Assembly: GCA_900770185.1 (NCBI GenBank)
Contig: CAAGJM010000035.1
Location: forward strand, 62,001-126,000
DNA length: 64,000 nucleotides
Origin: Clostridia bacterium
GTDB taxonomy: Bacteria > Bacillota > Clostridia > Christensenellales > Borkfalkiaceae
Reading direction: 5' to 3'
The translations under genes and the position numbers were made by a program. The notes below the pieces were generated by a model that was given only the letters and a program-made list of their open reading frames with translations, was not told the DNA's origin and searched no databases. Below are positions 43,037 through 51,922 of this stretch, one piece after another (within the stretch, counting starts at the first letter, position 1; every line of letters starts with the position of its first letter).

Positions 43037-44845
43037 TTATCTCCTTTGTTTTTTTATTGCAGATATTATATTTTGCACGGATAACCCGTACTTATCCTGC
43101 TGTGCGGAAACGCTTGCGTGCTCGATAAACTTATCGTCAAGCGCAAAAACCATAACCTTCATTTTTTTGTCGATAGCAAAATGCGCCGCCACCGCCTCGC
43201 CGAATCCGCCGTTTTTAACGTTTTCTTCAAGCGTGACTATCGTATCGCTTGCAATACTATCTAAAAACGCAGTGTCAAGCGGTTTTACGGTGCGGGCGTT
43301 TACGACGGTTGCCCCGTTTAAACTTTCGGATATCGAAAACGCCTTTTCCAACATTCTGCCGCCGACGGCTAAAATAGTAACGTCGCTTTTTTTACCACGC
43401 ACCAAAACTTCCCAGTTAAGCGAATCGGTAAACGGGCTTATATCGGCAATTTCTTTTACCGTGCCGTTAGGATACCTTATTGCAACCGGGGAGTTAAGAG
43501 TAAGCGCAACTTTAATCATTTTTTCAAACTCTCCGACGTTTTTAGGCGCAAGAACGGTTAAATTCGGTATACTTTTTAAATAAGTTAAGTCGAAAACGCC
43601 CTGATGCGTTTTGCCGTCCGCACCGACGAGCCCCGCCCTGTCAAGGCAGAACACGACGGGCAAATTCTGCAAACAAACGTCTTCGATAATCTGGTCGTAT
43701 GAACGCTGCAAAAACGTGGAATAAATAAACACTATGGGTTTTATTCCGCCTTTTGCCATGCCTGCGGCGATAGTGACCGCGCTTTCTTCGGCTATTCCGA
43801 CGTCCATAAACTTATCGGGATGCTTCGCTTTAAAGTCGGTTAGCCCTACGCCCGAAGTCATCCCCGCGGTTATAGCGACGATTTTATCGTCTTTATCCGC
43901 AATATCGTTTAATATCGGCGAAACGGCTTCCGAAAAACTGTTTACGCTCGCTTTAAGTTCCGCACCGACGCCGTGATAAGCGGTAGAGTCGCTTTCGGCA
44001 ACGTCAAAGCCCTTGCCCTTAACGGTTTTGATATGTAAAAACACCGCTTCGTTACCGCTTTTTATCTTTTTAAGTACCGCGATAAGCGTTTTTAAGTCGT
44101 GCCCGTCAAACACGCCCACGTACTTCATGCCAAGATTGTCGGCAATGGTGTTTATGCTCATAGCCGATTTTAAACGGCGTTTGAACCGTTTAAGGAGTTT
44201 ACCGAGTATAAACGTTTTACCTATCGTTTTGGAAAGGAGGGCGTTAAAACGATGATAATGCCTTGAAATGGTTATTTTTGATACAAACTTATAAAGTCCG
44301 TTTTCATTTTTGCCGATGCTCATTCCGTTATCGTTTAAGATAACTAAAAAATTATTCGGCTTAACGCTGCTTATCGAAGCCGCCTCTAAGTTTTCGCCGT
44401 TAAAAAACGAAGCGTCGCCGACGAGGTTTATCACGTTGTAATTTTCGTTAAGTCTGTCGCGCGCGTATGCGTAACCGAGCCCCGCGGAAATAGACGAACC
44501 CGCATGCCCCGCCGTAAAAGCGTCGTAATCGCTCTCTAAGGGGTCAGGGAAGCCGCTTAAACCGCCCTCTTTACGAATCGTATCGAATTTGTTAAGTCTG
44601 TCGGTTAAAATTTTATAAGCGTAAGACTGGTGCCCCACGTCGAAAATAAGCTTATCGGCGTCGAAGTCGTAAACGTAGCAGAGCGCGACAATCAACTCGA
44701 CCGTACCGAGCGAAGGCGACAAATGCCCGCCGTTTTTCGTAACCGTTTTTACGATAACTTCGCGGATTTCGCGGCATAGCTCCTTTAACTCGTCAATATT
44801 CAGTTGTTTTAATTTTTTAAGGTCTATACCGTCTAAAACGCTCAT
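43037..44845 (-). CDS. dxs: 1-deoxy-D-xylulose-5-phosphate synthase-type enzyme
   Basis: 602 residues, slightly shorter than usual Dxs. It has the three-domain transketolase layout: GGHLSPSLGTVELIVAL, IFDVGHQSYAYKIL, HAGSSISAGLGYA, then PVVFCLDRAGLVGADGKTHQG and IRYPNG in the pyrimidine domain. The thiamine-diphosphate loop reads GDASFFNGENLEA, where typical Dxs has GDGAxTxGMA. A basic insert (LGKLLKRFKRRLKSA) sits in domain I. It could be the organism's only Dxs, since the gene is missing from its usual place next to ispA, or a derived enzyme. It lies between a sugar kinase and DUF5058. Confidence 0.8.
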   Translation of the reverse strand: MSVLDGIDLKKLKQLNIDELKELCREIREVIVKTVTKNGGHLSPSLGTVELIVALCYVYDFDADKLIFDVGHQSYAYKILTDRLNKFDTIRKEGGLSGFPDPLESDYDAFTAGHAGSSISAGLGYAYARDRLNENYNVINLVGDASFFNGENLEAASISSVKPNNFLVILNDNGMSIGKNENGLYKFVSKITISRHYHRFNALLSKTIGKTFILGKLLKRFKRRLKSAMSINTIADNLGMKYVGVFDGHDLKTLIAVLKKIKSGNEAVFLHIKTVKGKGFDVAESDSTAYHGVGAELKASVNSFSEAVSPILNDIADKDDKIVAITAGMTSGVGLTDFKAKHPDKFMDVGIAEESAVTIAAGMAKGGIKPIVFIYSTFLQRSYDQIIEDVCLQNLPVVFCLDRAGLVGADGKTHQGVFDLTYLKSIPNLTVLAPKNVGEFEKMIKVALTLNSPVAIRYPNGTVKEIADISPFTDSLNWEVLVRGKKSDVTILAVGGRMLEKAFSISESLNGATVVNARTVKPLDTAFLDSIASDTIVTLEENVKNGGFGEAVAAHFAIDKKMKVMVFALDDKFIEHASVSAQQDKYGLSVQNIISAIKKQRR

Positions 44846-44846
44846 T

Positions 44847-45923
44847 TTACTTTGAATATTTTTCTATTACGGCGTTTATTTCGCCGAGGTTATTCAATAT
44901 ATCTTTCGCAAGGGCTATCTGGTTTTTAGCGCGCACCAAGTTATGTTCGGCGTACCTTACTTTAAAATAAGTATCGCCGTTTAAATAGTCTTCCAAAAAC
45001 CTTGACGCAAGTTCGAACGTCAGTACGAAAACGCTTATGCCGAGGGTTTTAATTTCGTTTTCGGTTAAAACTTTACCTAAATGTCTCAAATAGCCTTTTG
45101 CGAAACTGTCGAATTTTTTAAGGTCAAAGTTTACTTTCGATATATCCGCTTCGTCTTCTTTAACGCTGGCGCAAATCGAACGCGCCCCGTCGCCGAAGTC
45201 GTAGGCGGTAAGCCCCGGCATAATGGTGTCAAGGTCGATAACCGCAAGCGAGCTTAAAGTGTCTTTATTGAAAACCACGTTGTTACACTTAGTGTCGTTA
45301 TGGGTAACGCGAAGGGGAAGTTCGCCCTTTTTCAGCATATCGGCAAGCACGCAAGCACGCGCTTTATTTTCTAAAATGTATTCGATTTCCGCTTTGGCGG
45401 CTTGCTTTCTTTCTCCGACCGCATATTTTATTGCCGACTCGCAATTTTTAAGCCTTACGGGGGTGTTATGAAAATCTTTTATGGAAACGTAAAGCGAAGC
45501 CGCGTCAAAGCCGTTCAATAAGTACTGGAATTCACCGAACGCCGCGCCCGCTTCTTCGATGACGAATAAATCGTCCGTTTCGTCAAAAACCACGCAGTCC
45601 AAAAACTGCCTGCACCGCCAAAAATCCCCTACCTCGTCAATAAGATACGGAACGCCGCCGACGGTGTTGAAGTTAAAAACGCATAATTTACCCGAGGCGT
45701 TATGCTCGGAAATATATTTCGACACGCGGATAATATTATCCATTATTTTTTCGGGGCTTTTAAAAACGTTTTTGTTTATTTTCTGTAGAAGGTACTCGTA
45801 CGTTTCGTCGCCGTCTTTGCAAACAACCCTATAAGTTGTGTTTATGTTGCCCGAAGGCAGAAGTTCATACTCAAAAAGAGTTCCCGAAAGGTTGAATTGC
45901 TTGCATATTTCGTTAATGTTCAT
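44847..45923 (-). CDS. N-acetylhexosamine 1-kinase-like phosphotransferase (APH family)
   Basis: 358 residues. It matches the aminoglycoside-phosphotransferase fold: LPSGNINTTYRV near residue 18, catalytic THNDTKCNNVVF near 210 and metal-site VIDLDTIMPGLTAYDFGD near 230. The closest characterised pattern is NahK (phosphorylates GlcNAc and GalNAc at C1). The ATG at 45923 is chosen for its GGAG box; an earlier frame start adds 13 unlikely residues. It heads the operon with dxs and DUF5058. Confidence 0.8.
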   Translation of the reverse strand: MNINEICKQFNLSGTLFEYELLPSGNINTTYRVVCKDGDETYEYLLQKINKNVFKSPEKIMDNIIRVSKYISEHNASGKLCVFNFNTVGGVPYLIDEVGDFWRCRQFLDCVVFDETDDLFVIEEAGAAFGEFQYLLNGFDAASLYVSIKDFHNTPVRLKNCESAIKYAVGERKQAAKAEIEYILENKARACVLADMLKKGELPLRVTHNDTKCNNVVFNKDTLSSLAVIDLDTIMPGLTAYDFGDGARSICASVKEDEADISKVNFDLKKFDSFAKGYLRHLGKVLTENEIKTLGISVFVLTFELASRFLEDYLNGDTYFKVRYAEHNLVRAKNQIALAKDILNNLGEINAVIEKYSK

Positions 45924-45953
45924 TAAAATCTCCAAATAACCTATTTCTATTAC

Positions 45954-45982
45954 AGTATACAAAAATTATACAAAAAATTCAA
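45954..45982 (-). promoter_or_regulatory. Promoter of the kinase-dxs-DUF5058-M20 operon
   Basis: TTGAAT (45977-45982), 17 bp, TATACT (45954-45959), about 30 bp before the kinase start. Confidence 0.6.
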
Positions 45983-46012
45983 TACAAATCGAATTAAAAA
46001 CCGCTAAAAACC

Positions 46013-46043
46013 AAAAAAAGCGCAAACTCATTGCGCTTTTTTT
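46013..46043 (-). terminator. Terminator of the APC permease gene
   Basis: AAAAAAAGCGCAA and TTGCGCTTTTTTT form a stem with a four- or five-base loop, T run on the minus strand, 23 bp after the permease stop. Confidence 0.85.
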
Positions 46044-46065
46044 AAATTTTTGATATGTTTTTGCG

Positions 46066-47514
46066 TTAATCCTCTATTTTAGCGCTCTTCTTTGCTTTGA
46101 TTTTAGCGATTATATCTTTAAAATCTTGCGAGAATAAAAACCCGATAATCATAATTATTGCAAACACGATGAGGTAACTATAAATTTGCCCGTTGGGTTT
46201 ATATGCGTTGAACGCGCAGTAACACATAAAGAAACAGCATACAAGAGCCAAAGCGGGGAGTACGAAACGCTTGACCGGGTGCAAATCTTTGCACTTAACC
46301 ATCATTGCTATGAACATGGGAACGTAGAACGCATACAAAGTGATAATAGAAACTTCGTCGCCTTCCCAGCACCAGAACGCCGCAATTCTGCCCCCGCCTA
46401 AAACGGTGTTGTCGAAGAAGAAAATCTGCCACTGGAATAACCACAAAGCGCAGAACAACAAGCCGATTATGGACGAGTTGGTGGGCATATTGGTCTTATC
46501 GTCGACCTGACCGAACATGTGCGGAAGGGGGCCTTCGCCGCGCGCCGAAAGGGAATACATTCCGCGGCAGCAACCGAGCATAAGCCCGTTGGTGGTACCT
46601 AAGCAGGATATTACGACGAACACCATAACTATTGTGCCCATAACTTTGCTGCGGAAAAGACCGGTGAATACTGCTTTGGGAAGGTTATCGCCCGCCAAAA
46701 TCATATCTTTCGTCGAAAGCGCGCCGGTCATACCGATGAAGTATAAAACGTAAACGCCGATAACGATAAGAGAGCCCACTATAAGCGCGATGGGAAGGTT
46801 GCGCTTAGAATTTTTAAGCTCGCTGTTAATAGCGGTTGCTATAATCCAGCCTTCATACGCAAACGCAAACGCCGAAACGCCGACGAAAAGGTTATCTTTA
46901 ACCGTAGCCGTCGCCCCGCCCGTCGAATACTCAAAACCCGTTAAAGTCGCCTTAAACGCGTCGACGGTCATTCCGTTTACAAGACCCGCAATCGTACCGA
47001 CGACGGCGACGAGAACGAGGGGAATAAGTTTTATGATAGTTGTGGAAACCTGAAAATATCCGGCGATTTTCGGAGACAACGCGTTGACGGCGTAACTACC
47101 GATTAAAATAAGCGCGGCGATGGCTAAGTGAACGGCAGAAGACGCTTGGTAATTAAACAAAGCGCAAACGTACTGAGCCGAAACCCACGCGAGGGTTGAA
47201 GTTAAAATAGGGTAATACATGGTTGTCATAAACCAACCGACGTAGTACGCGTAACGTTTGCCGCAAGTCGCTTCGGCGTAGTCCACTACCCCGTTGACTT
47301 TTTCGAATTTACTGCTTAGCGTAGCAAAAACGAGCGAGCAAATTATCATTATCGCGCCGACGATGCCGACGACGAGAAGACTTTTACCGATGTTGCCGCC
47401 GACGTTATTTAAAACCTTACTTGCTTTAAAGAAAATGCCCGACCCTATTACGATGCCGACGACCATACAAATAGCCGTTAAAAGCCCGTATTTTTTCGTT
47501 AGTTTTGTTTCCAT
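46066..47514 (-). CDS. APC-family amino acid permease
   Basis: 482 residues with about twelve membrane segments. The N-terminal signature is LLTAICMVVGIVIGSGIFFKASKVL. Later WIIATAINSELKNSKRNLP is the conserved region after segment 6. It imports an amino acid or exchanges it; substrate is not apparent. It has its own promoter and terminator. Confidence 0.9.
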   Translation of the reverse strand: METKLTKKYGLLTAICMVVGIVIGSGIFFKASKVLNNVGGNIGKSLLVVGIVGAIMIICSLVFATLSSKFEKVNGVVDYAEATCGKRYAYYVGWFMTTMYYPILTSTLAWVSAQYVCALFNYQASSAVHLAIAALILIGSYAVNALSPKIAGYFQVSTTIIKLIPLVLVAVVGTIAGLVNGMTVDAFKATLTGFEYSTGGATATVKDNLFVGVSAFAFAYEGWIIATAINSELKNSKRNLPIALIVGSLIVIGVYVLYFIGMTGALSTKDMILAGDNLPKAVFTGLFRSKVMGTIVMVFVVISCLGTTNGLMLGCCRGMYSLSARGEGPLPHMFGQVDDKTNMPTNSSIIGLLFCALWLFQWQIFFFDNTVLGGGRIAAFWCWEGDEVSIITLYAFYVPMFIAMMVKCKDLHPVKRFVLPALALVCCFFMCYCAFNAYKPNGQIYSYLIVFAIIMIIGFLFSQDFKDIIAKIKAKKSAKIED

Positions 47515-47604
47515 TATTACCTCCGAAGCGTAACCGTCAGAAAATTAAAAAAACATCAGATTTTAATAGATTTAATTCCCTTACGATTAAAAACAATTAT
47601 CAAT

Positions 47605-47633
47605 ATTTTAACACATTTTTTGCACAAAAGCAA
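47605..47633 (-). promoter_or_regulatory. Promoter of the APC permease
   Basis: TTGCTT (47628-47633), 17 bp, TAAAAT (47605-47610) on the minus strand. The ~90-bp leader between it and the start shows no recognisable riboswitch. The rest of the 47515-47899 gap holds only the terminator below. Confidence 0.5.
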
Positions 47634-47773
47634 GCCGAATACTTAAAAGCCGTATAAATATTGCTTATAACAAAAAAACAATTTACTTTTGGTTATTAGT
47701 TGCACTTATAAATTGCGATTATTTAATAAAATTTATAAACGCATAAGCCCGCGGACAAGGATATTTAGGCATT

Positions 47774-47811
47774 GCAAAAGGCGGCGGGGCTTTCGCTCCG
47801 CCGCCTTTTGC
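47774..47811. terminator. Strong hairpin downstream of the TerB-like gene
   Basis: GCAAAAGGCGGCGGGGC and GCTCCGCCGCCTTTTGC form a 17-pair stem with a four-base loop, flanked by A/T runs; ends TerB transcription. Confidence 0.85.
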
Positions 47812-47899
47812 GGTTCAGTCGCCGCTCGGCTATAAGGGAGAAGTTTTGGGTATGCAGATTTATTGTCGCAAAACTTAATGCGGCTATCCGCGTATGCGT

Positions 47900-48355
47900 T
47901 CACGCTTTAACGAGTTTTTCAATATATTTTTTTTCTTTTAAAGTAACTTTCCCGTCAAGCGAGGTTACGCATAAGCATAAGGCGATAACGTCCTCAAACA
48001 AACTTTCGTCCGCCTTATTCAAAATCTTCATAAGCTCGACTGAATAGCCCTTAATAGCCTTGTGCCCCGCTTTGTCGGCGGAAAGCGCGAGTTTTATCGC
48101 GTTAAAATCGACTTTATCGCCGAATACTTTTAGGAGCGCGGGATAAATTAAAAGGTACTCTTGCTCGTTTACCTTTCCGTCCGAGCAAACCGAACCGAGG
48201 ATAAACGCCGCAAGCGTTTCGACGGGGTCCGCGTCGTCGATTTCAAGGTCGCTTAATTTTTTAAGAATAACGACCGATTTTTCGGTGAGAAGAAGTTTTC
48301 TTTCTACTGCAGACATTTTTTCAAATTCGTTGCAAAGTTTATTGAATTCAAACAT
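47900..48355 (-). CDS. TerB-like helical protein
   Basis: 151 residues from the chosen ATG. It is helical, with two repeated modules: LAAFILGSVCSDGKVNEQEYLLIYPAL and ALCLCVTSLDGKVTLKEKKYIEKL. The pair of SDGKV/LDGKV turns with acidic residues is the TerB pattern and may bind metal. The ATG at 48355 has an AGGAAG box; the frame extends to 48391 with unlikely residues. It now lies just behind the lost gene start at 48398-48445. Confidence 0.75.
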   Translation of the reverse strand: MFEFNKLCNEFEKMSAVERKLLLTEKSVVILKKLSDLEIDDADPVETLAAFILGSVCSDGKVNEQEYLLIYPALLKVFGDKVDFNAIKLALSADKAGHKAIKGYSVELMKILNKADESLFEDVIALCLCVTSLDGKVTLKEKKYIEKLVKA

Positions 48356-48397
48356 AATTATACTTCCTTTTGTCGCTTTTTGGCGACACATTTATTT

Positions 48398-48445
48398 TTA
48401 AACGCTGATTAAATTAGTAAGTCCGTTTACTTCAATAACGTGCAT
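48398..48445 (-). pseudogene. Fifteen-codon stub of an ABC-transporter ATPase-like gene
   Basis: On the minus strand a strong ribosome site (AGGAGAG) precedes an ATG and 15 codons, MHVIEVNGLTNLISV. The first nine residues match the usual start of ABC ATPases (xxIEVxGLTKxY). The frame stops soon after, with no Walker motifs. It is divergent from a TetR regulator and its operator, as expected for a lost efflux system; a deletion probably joined the start to the region before the TerB-like gene. Confidence 0.6.
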
Positions 48446-48503
48446 ACTGCTCTCCTTTTATAATTTTTTCATCTATAAATTCGTCAAAAGGTTTTAAACA
48501 CTG

Positions 48504-48532
48504 TTGACATTTTTACATTGTTGAATTATAAT
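48504..48532 (+). promoter_or_regulatory. Consensus sigma-A promoter of the TetR-family gene
   Basis: TTGACA (48504-48509), 17 bp, TATAAT (48527-48532). The -35 box overlaps an AAACACTGTT half-site (48496-48505), matching the operator arms at 48566-48593. Confidence 0.9.
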
Positions 48533-48565
48533 AGCATTGCTTCAAAAAGTTAAATACAAAAAAAT

Positions 48566-48593
48566 AAGCACTGTTTAAAAATGAACAGTGTTT
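48566..48593. promoter_or_regulatory. Inverted-repeat operator, probable TetR-family binding site
   Basis: AAGCACTGTT, an eight-base spacer, AACAGTGTTT. It lies just downstream of the promoter and before the regulator gene, and another half-site covers the -35 box. Autorepression is inferred. Confidence 0.65.
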
Positions 48594-48640
48594 AATAAAA
48601 TGTGTAATTTTATGTTAAAACAGGGGTCAAAGTTTACGAA

Positions 48641-49216
48641 ATGAAGGCGAAAAATCTTAACAATGCGTCAACAAAAACAAAAAAAGTATTAAAAGATACG
48701 TTTGCAAAGATGCTTTCCGAAAAAAGCGAAATAACGAAAATCACCGTTTCCGAACTTTGCAAGCGCGCCGACGTGAGCCGCGGGGCGTTCTACTCTCATT
48801 ACGACGATATATTTTGCGTTGCCGAAGACTACGAAAACGAACTTATAGACAACTTTTTCGATAACGTAAGGCTTTTAAATTCGCACGATTTCGAGAAGTT
48901 TATAGATACTTTTTTTGAATATATAAGAAAAAACGACGAAAACTATAAACTTTTATGCCGCTCAAACGATTTTTTATTTGCGGCAAAAAAACTGACGACG
49001 ATTATATCGAATAAATTTTTGGAAATCTGTCTGAACGACCCGCGATTTTTCGATAAAGAACACGTCGATTTGGATATAAACATATTTATTGAAGGCTTGA
49101 CTTGCGAATACGTTAAATACTGCCGCGGTTACTCCGCCACCGATATCGACGATTTATACGCGTTCACCAAAAAATGGGTTGCGGATTTTATTAAACGCCG
49201 CAGCAGACAAAGCTGA
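48641..49216 (+). CDS. TetR-family transcriptional regulator
   Basis: 191 residues. The helix-turn-helix region is KITVSELCKRADVSRGAFYSHYDD near residue 30; the C-terminal part is a TetR-like helical ligand-binding domain (the DUF/TetR_C type of Clostridia regulators, ending KKWVADFIKRR). It faces the stub of an ABC-like gene and has a palindromic operator. Likely the regulator of a lost transporter. Confidence 0.9.
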   Translation: MKAKNLNNASTKTKKVLKDTFAKMLSEKSEITKITVSELCKRADVSRGAFYSHYDDIFCVAEDYENELIDNFFDNVRLLNSHDFEKFIDTFFEYIRKNDENYKLLCRSNDFLFAAKKLTTIISNKFLEICLNDPRFFDKEHVDLDINIFIEGLTCEYVKYCRGYSATDIDDLYAFTKKWVADFIKRRSRQS

Positions 49217-49246
49217 CTTTCCGTCACCGATAATTTACGCAAAACT

Positions 49247-49272
49247 AACCCCTTGCCGAAAAGCAAGGGGTT
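49247..49272. terminator. Bidirectional terminator between TetR and GH20 genes
   Basis: AACCCCTTGC, six-base loop, GCAAGGGGTT; serves both convergent genes. Confidence 0.8.
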
Positions 49273-49284
49273 TCAAATCGGAAT

Positions 49285-50892
49285 TTAAAGGTTTCCGTCT
49301 ATAACGCCCGGCGACGCGATTCTCAAGTGCGTAGCGAGTATAGGCTTAGTTATATCGGCGTAGGGAAGCGTCGGCTCCTCGAGTTCCTTTATCGCATCTA
49401 TATTCCCGTCAATATAATTTTTTAACGTCTTGCGGCAATCTTCAAGTCTTGTTATTAACCCGCCGAAACGCAAAGCCTGCACTTCCGCCCCGAAAGGTTT
49501 ATTTTCTCTGCTCCATACGCGTTTAACCGAAGCGTAAAGCGCGCGCAGTTTTTTTATCGCCGCGGGATAAGTTTCGTCGCAAATCTTTTTTAAACTTGCC
49601 GTATCGCCCGATAAGTATGCTTTGCGCGTTATATTACCGAGTTCGGCTTTTACCGACAAAAAATCGGCTAAGCGATATGCGTTTTCAAAAATATACGAAT
49701 ATTCGGCGGTTGTCTTTATAAGCCGACGGTATTTCAGAGCTAACGACTTATAATACTTGTTTGCACCGTCTTTTATATGATAGTCGAAAAAACCGATAAA
49801 CGGGTCGTTGAACAAAAAAAGTTTTGAAAAACTTGCGTGCGAAAGACCGTTATAAATATCAAGCAAATCTAAATCGTAAAACGCTTTTGCTTTTATACCG
49901 AACAGTTTATAAAACTTTTCGTCACTGTTTTTTCGGGTCGAGCCGTTTTTATACCGCTCTATCAAAAATAAAAGCGTCGGAAGAACCGAAAAAGGCGAAC
50001 ATTCGCCGCCGTCGTCGCCCCACGTTGTGATAACGATATCCTTAACTCCGTGCTCGCGGCAGACGTCCATAGCCGCCCGCATTTTTTTTGCCGAATTTAA
50101 GTTGTGCGGAACGAATGAAAACGAAGTGCGCACACCGCCCGCGAATATGATACTATCGCTTAAAAGTTCGTGCATTTTTATAAAACGCTCATAATCGCGC
50201 TTGCGGTCGTGATAATAATCCCAATAAACGGGGGTTACGTTTTCGGGAATATTCGCTTTTTGCGCGGCTACCGCTTTATAATTCGGCTTTTCGGGATAAT
50301 ACTCGCCATCATGGACGGTGCGGATAAACATATCGCTCCACATACTCGGTTTAAAGCCGTATTTTTTTGCTGTTTCGACAACGCGAGATAAGTGTTCCGC
50401 TAAAATTACGTCGGGTTTTTTATAACCGAATTTTTTAACGTATTCCCCCAGCCCTAAATACCTTGCTTCGTCCATACCTATATTTATAGAACGCGAGCGA
50501 AAACACTTTTTCATCGCGGCGAACATTTTATCGATAAGCTCGTACGTTTTTTCGACCCCGACGAGCATAACGTAATCTATATCGTGAATATTTTCGTATT
50601 CTTCCCAAGTAAAAAGCCTGCCTAAATGCGCAAGCGTCTGAATGGCGGGGATAAGTTCTATGCCGACAGAACAACAATAATCGTCAAGTTCTTTAAGTTC
50701 CGCCACCGAATATCTTCCGCGCAAATGGCCAAAGTACGGCTCTGTTTCGATTTCGTAAACGTCTTCAAGATATAAATACAGCGCATTGTAACCCGCTTTT
50801 TTGATGGCGGCGGCAAAGTTTTTAACAGTATCTACGGTTTTAACGGCGTTTCTCGAACAATCGATAAACGCACCGAATCTTACGTTTTCCAT
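49285..50892 (-). CDS. GH20-family beta-N-acetylhexosaminidase-like enzyme
   Basis: 535 residues. A TIM barrel starts at once (no N-terminal GH20b domain): YNALYLYLEDVYEIET, GIELIPAIQTLAHLGRL, and the catalytic D-E pair in NIGMDEARYLG near residue 140; later WGDDGGE near 300. It would remove terminal hexosamines and has no signal peptide. Divergence from the secreted GH20 subgroup is clear. It lies next to an AraC gene on the same strand. Confidence 0.82.
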   Translation of the reverse strand: MENVRFGAFIDCSRNAVKTVDTVKNFAAAIKKAGYNALYLYLEDVYEIETEPYFGHLRGRYSVAELKELDDYCCSVGIELIPAIQTLAHLGRLFTWEEYENIHDIDYVMLVGVEKTYELIDKMFAAMKKCFRSRSINIGMDEARYLGLGEYVKKFGYKKPDVILAEHLSRVVETAKKYGFKPSMWSDMFIRTVHDGEYYPEKPNYKAVAAQKANIPENVTPVYWDYYHDRKRDYERFIKMHELLSDSIIFAGGVRTSFSFVPHNLNSAKKMRAAMDVCREHGVKDIVITTWGDDGGECSPFSVLPTLLFLIERYKNGSTRKNSDEKFYKLFGIKAKAFYDLDLLDIYNGLSHASFSKLFLFNDPFIGFFDYHIKDGANKYYKSLALKYRRLIKTTAEYSYIFENAYRLADFLSVKAELGNITRKAYLSGDTASLKKICDETYPAAIKKLRALYASVKRVWSRENKPFGAEVQALRFGGLITRLEDCRKTLKNYIDGNIDAIKELEEPTLPYADITKPILATHLRIASPGVIDGNL

Positions 50893-50948
50893 GACAACGC
50901 TCCTTACCTTTAAAATTCGTAAAAAGTATTTTATTTACAATTACGTTT

Positions 50949-51761
50949 TTAAGTCAAGCCTAAAAACTCGCGCTTATATTCGCTTGGCGAATATCCGGTT
51001 TTTTGCTTAAACGCCTTAGAAAAGTATTGCGCGTCCGCAAAGCCGCAATTTAAAGCGACTTCTTTAATGCCGATTATTCCGCTGTTAAAAAGCGTTATGG
51101 CATGCTCGACGCGTATCGTCTTTAAATAGTCGTTAAACCCGATGCCGACTTCCTTTTTAAAAGCATACGAAACGTACTTCGGGTTATAAAACAAGGCGGC
51201 GGCAACCGAGTTGAGCGTAAGAGTCGAATCGCAAAAATTATCGTCCGCAAATTTTTTGCATTTTTTAATTAGCGGCGACAGATTGACTAAATCATCGTGT
51301 TTTCCTTCCCCGATGACCATCGCCGCGGTGTATAAAACGGCGCTTTCGACAACCAGTTCGACTGCGTCGCCGTTGAAACCGAAGCAATCCGTCCAGCGGG
51401 CAATCAAAGCGTCGTTCCCTTTAAACACGTAGTTTTTACGGGTGATTTTCATTTTGTCGACCAACATTGTTCCCTTTCTGCCGACAAAGCTTGCGTAAGC
51501 GAATTTAAAACCTTCGTCACCGTCGATTTTAACGCAAAACGACGGAAGCGTTACGAAAACGTCGCCACGCCCGACTTTGACTCCGTTCCCGTCAACGAAA
51601 ACCGTTGCTTTACCTTCGATAACCACGTTAATTTTATATACGCTTTCTCTCCGCATAGAGCCGTATACCGCAGGGTCCGACTCTAAAACGAAATTTAAAA
51701 CGCGCAATGTTGAATCGCCTTCGATATAAGGCATAAATAAACACACGTTATCGCTTCGCAT
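50949..51761 (-). CDS. AraC-family transcriptional regulator
   Basis: 270 residues. An N-terminal sensor (VFVDGNGVKVGRGDVFVTLP) precedes a C-terminal DNA-binding domain with the two helix-turn-helix units TLNSVAAALFYNPKYVSYAFKK and IKEVALNCGFADAQYFSKAFK. It lies upstream of the GH20 gene with 56 bp between, so it likely controls it; the divergent EamA operon is another possible target. Confidence 0.9.
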   Translation of the reverse strand: MRSDNVCLFMPYIEGDSTLRVLNFVLESDPAVYGSMRRESVYKINVVIEGKATVFVDGNGVKVGRGDVFVTLPSFCVKIDGDEGFKFAYASFVGRKGTMLVDKMKITRKNYVFKGNDALIARWTDCFGFNGDAVELVVESAVLYTAAMVIGEGKHDDLVNLSPLIKKCKKFADDNFCDSTLTLNSVAAALFYNPKYVSYAFKKEVGIGFNDYLKTIRVEHAITLFNSGIIGIKEVALNCGFADAQYFSKAFKQKTGYSPSEYKREFLGLT

Positions 51762-51791
51762 AATCGCCTTTAATTCACAATTTTTTTGTTG

Positions 51792-51820
51792 ATTATATCA
51801 AATTATTAAATCATTTTCAA
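51792..51820 (-). promoter_or_regulatory. Sigma-A promoter of the AraC-type regulator
   Basis: TTGAAA (51815-51820), 17 bp, TATAAT (51792-51797) on the minus strand. Confidence 0.8.
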
Positions 51821-51922
51821 TATCAATTCGTAATAAACCGATAAAAAATGGGGAATTTACACGACAATACAGATAAATTCTATATCGCTATCTACAAAAC
51901 GGTGTTAAAATAACAATGTACT

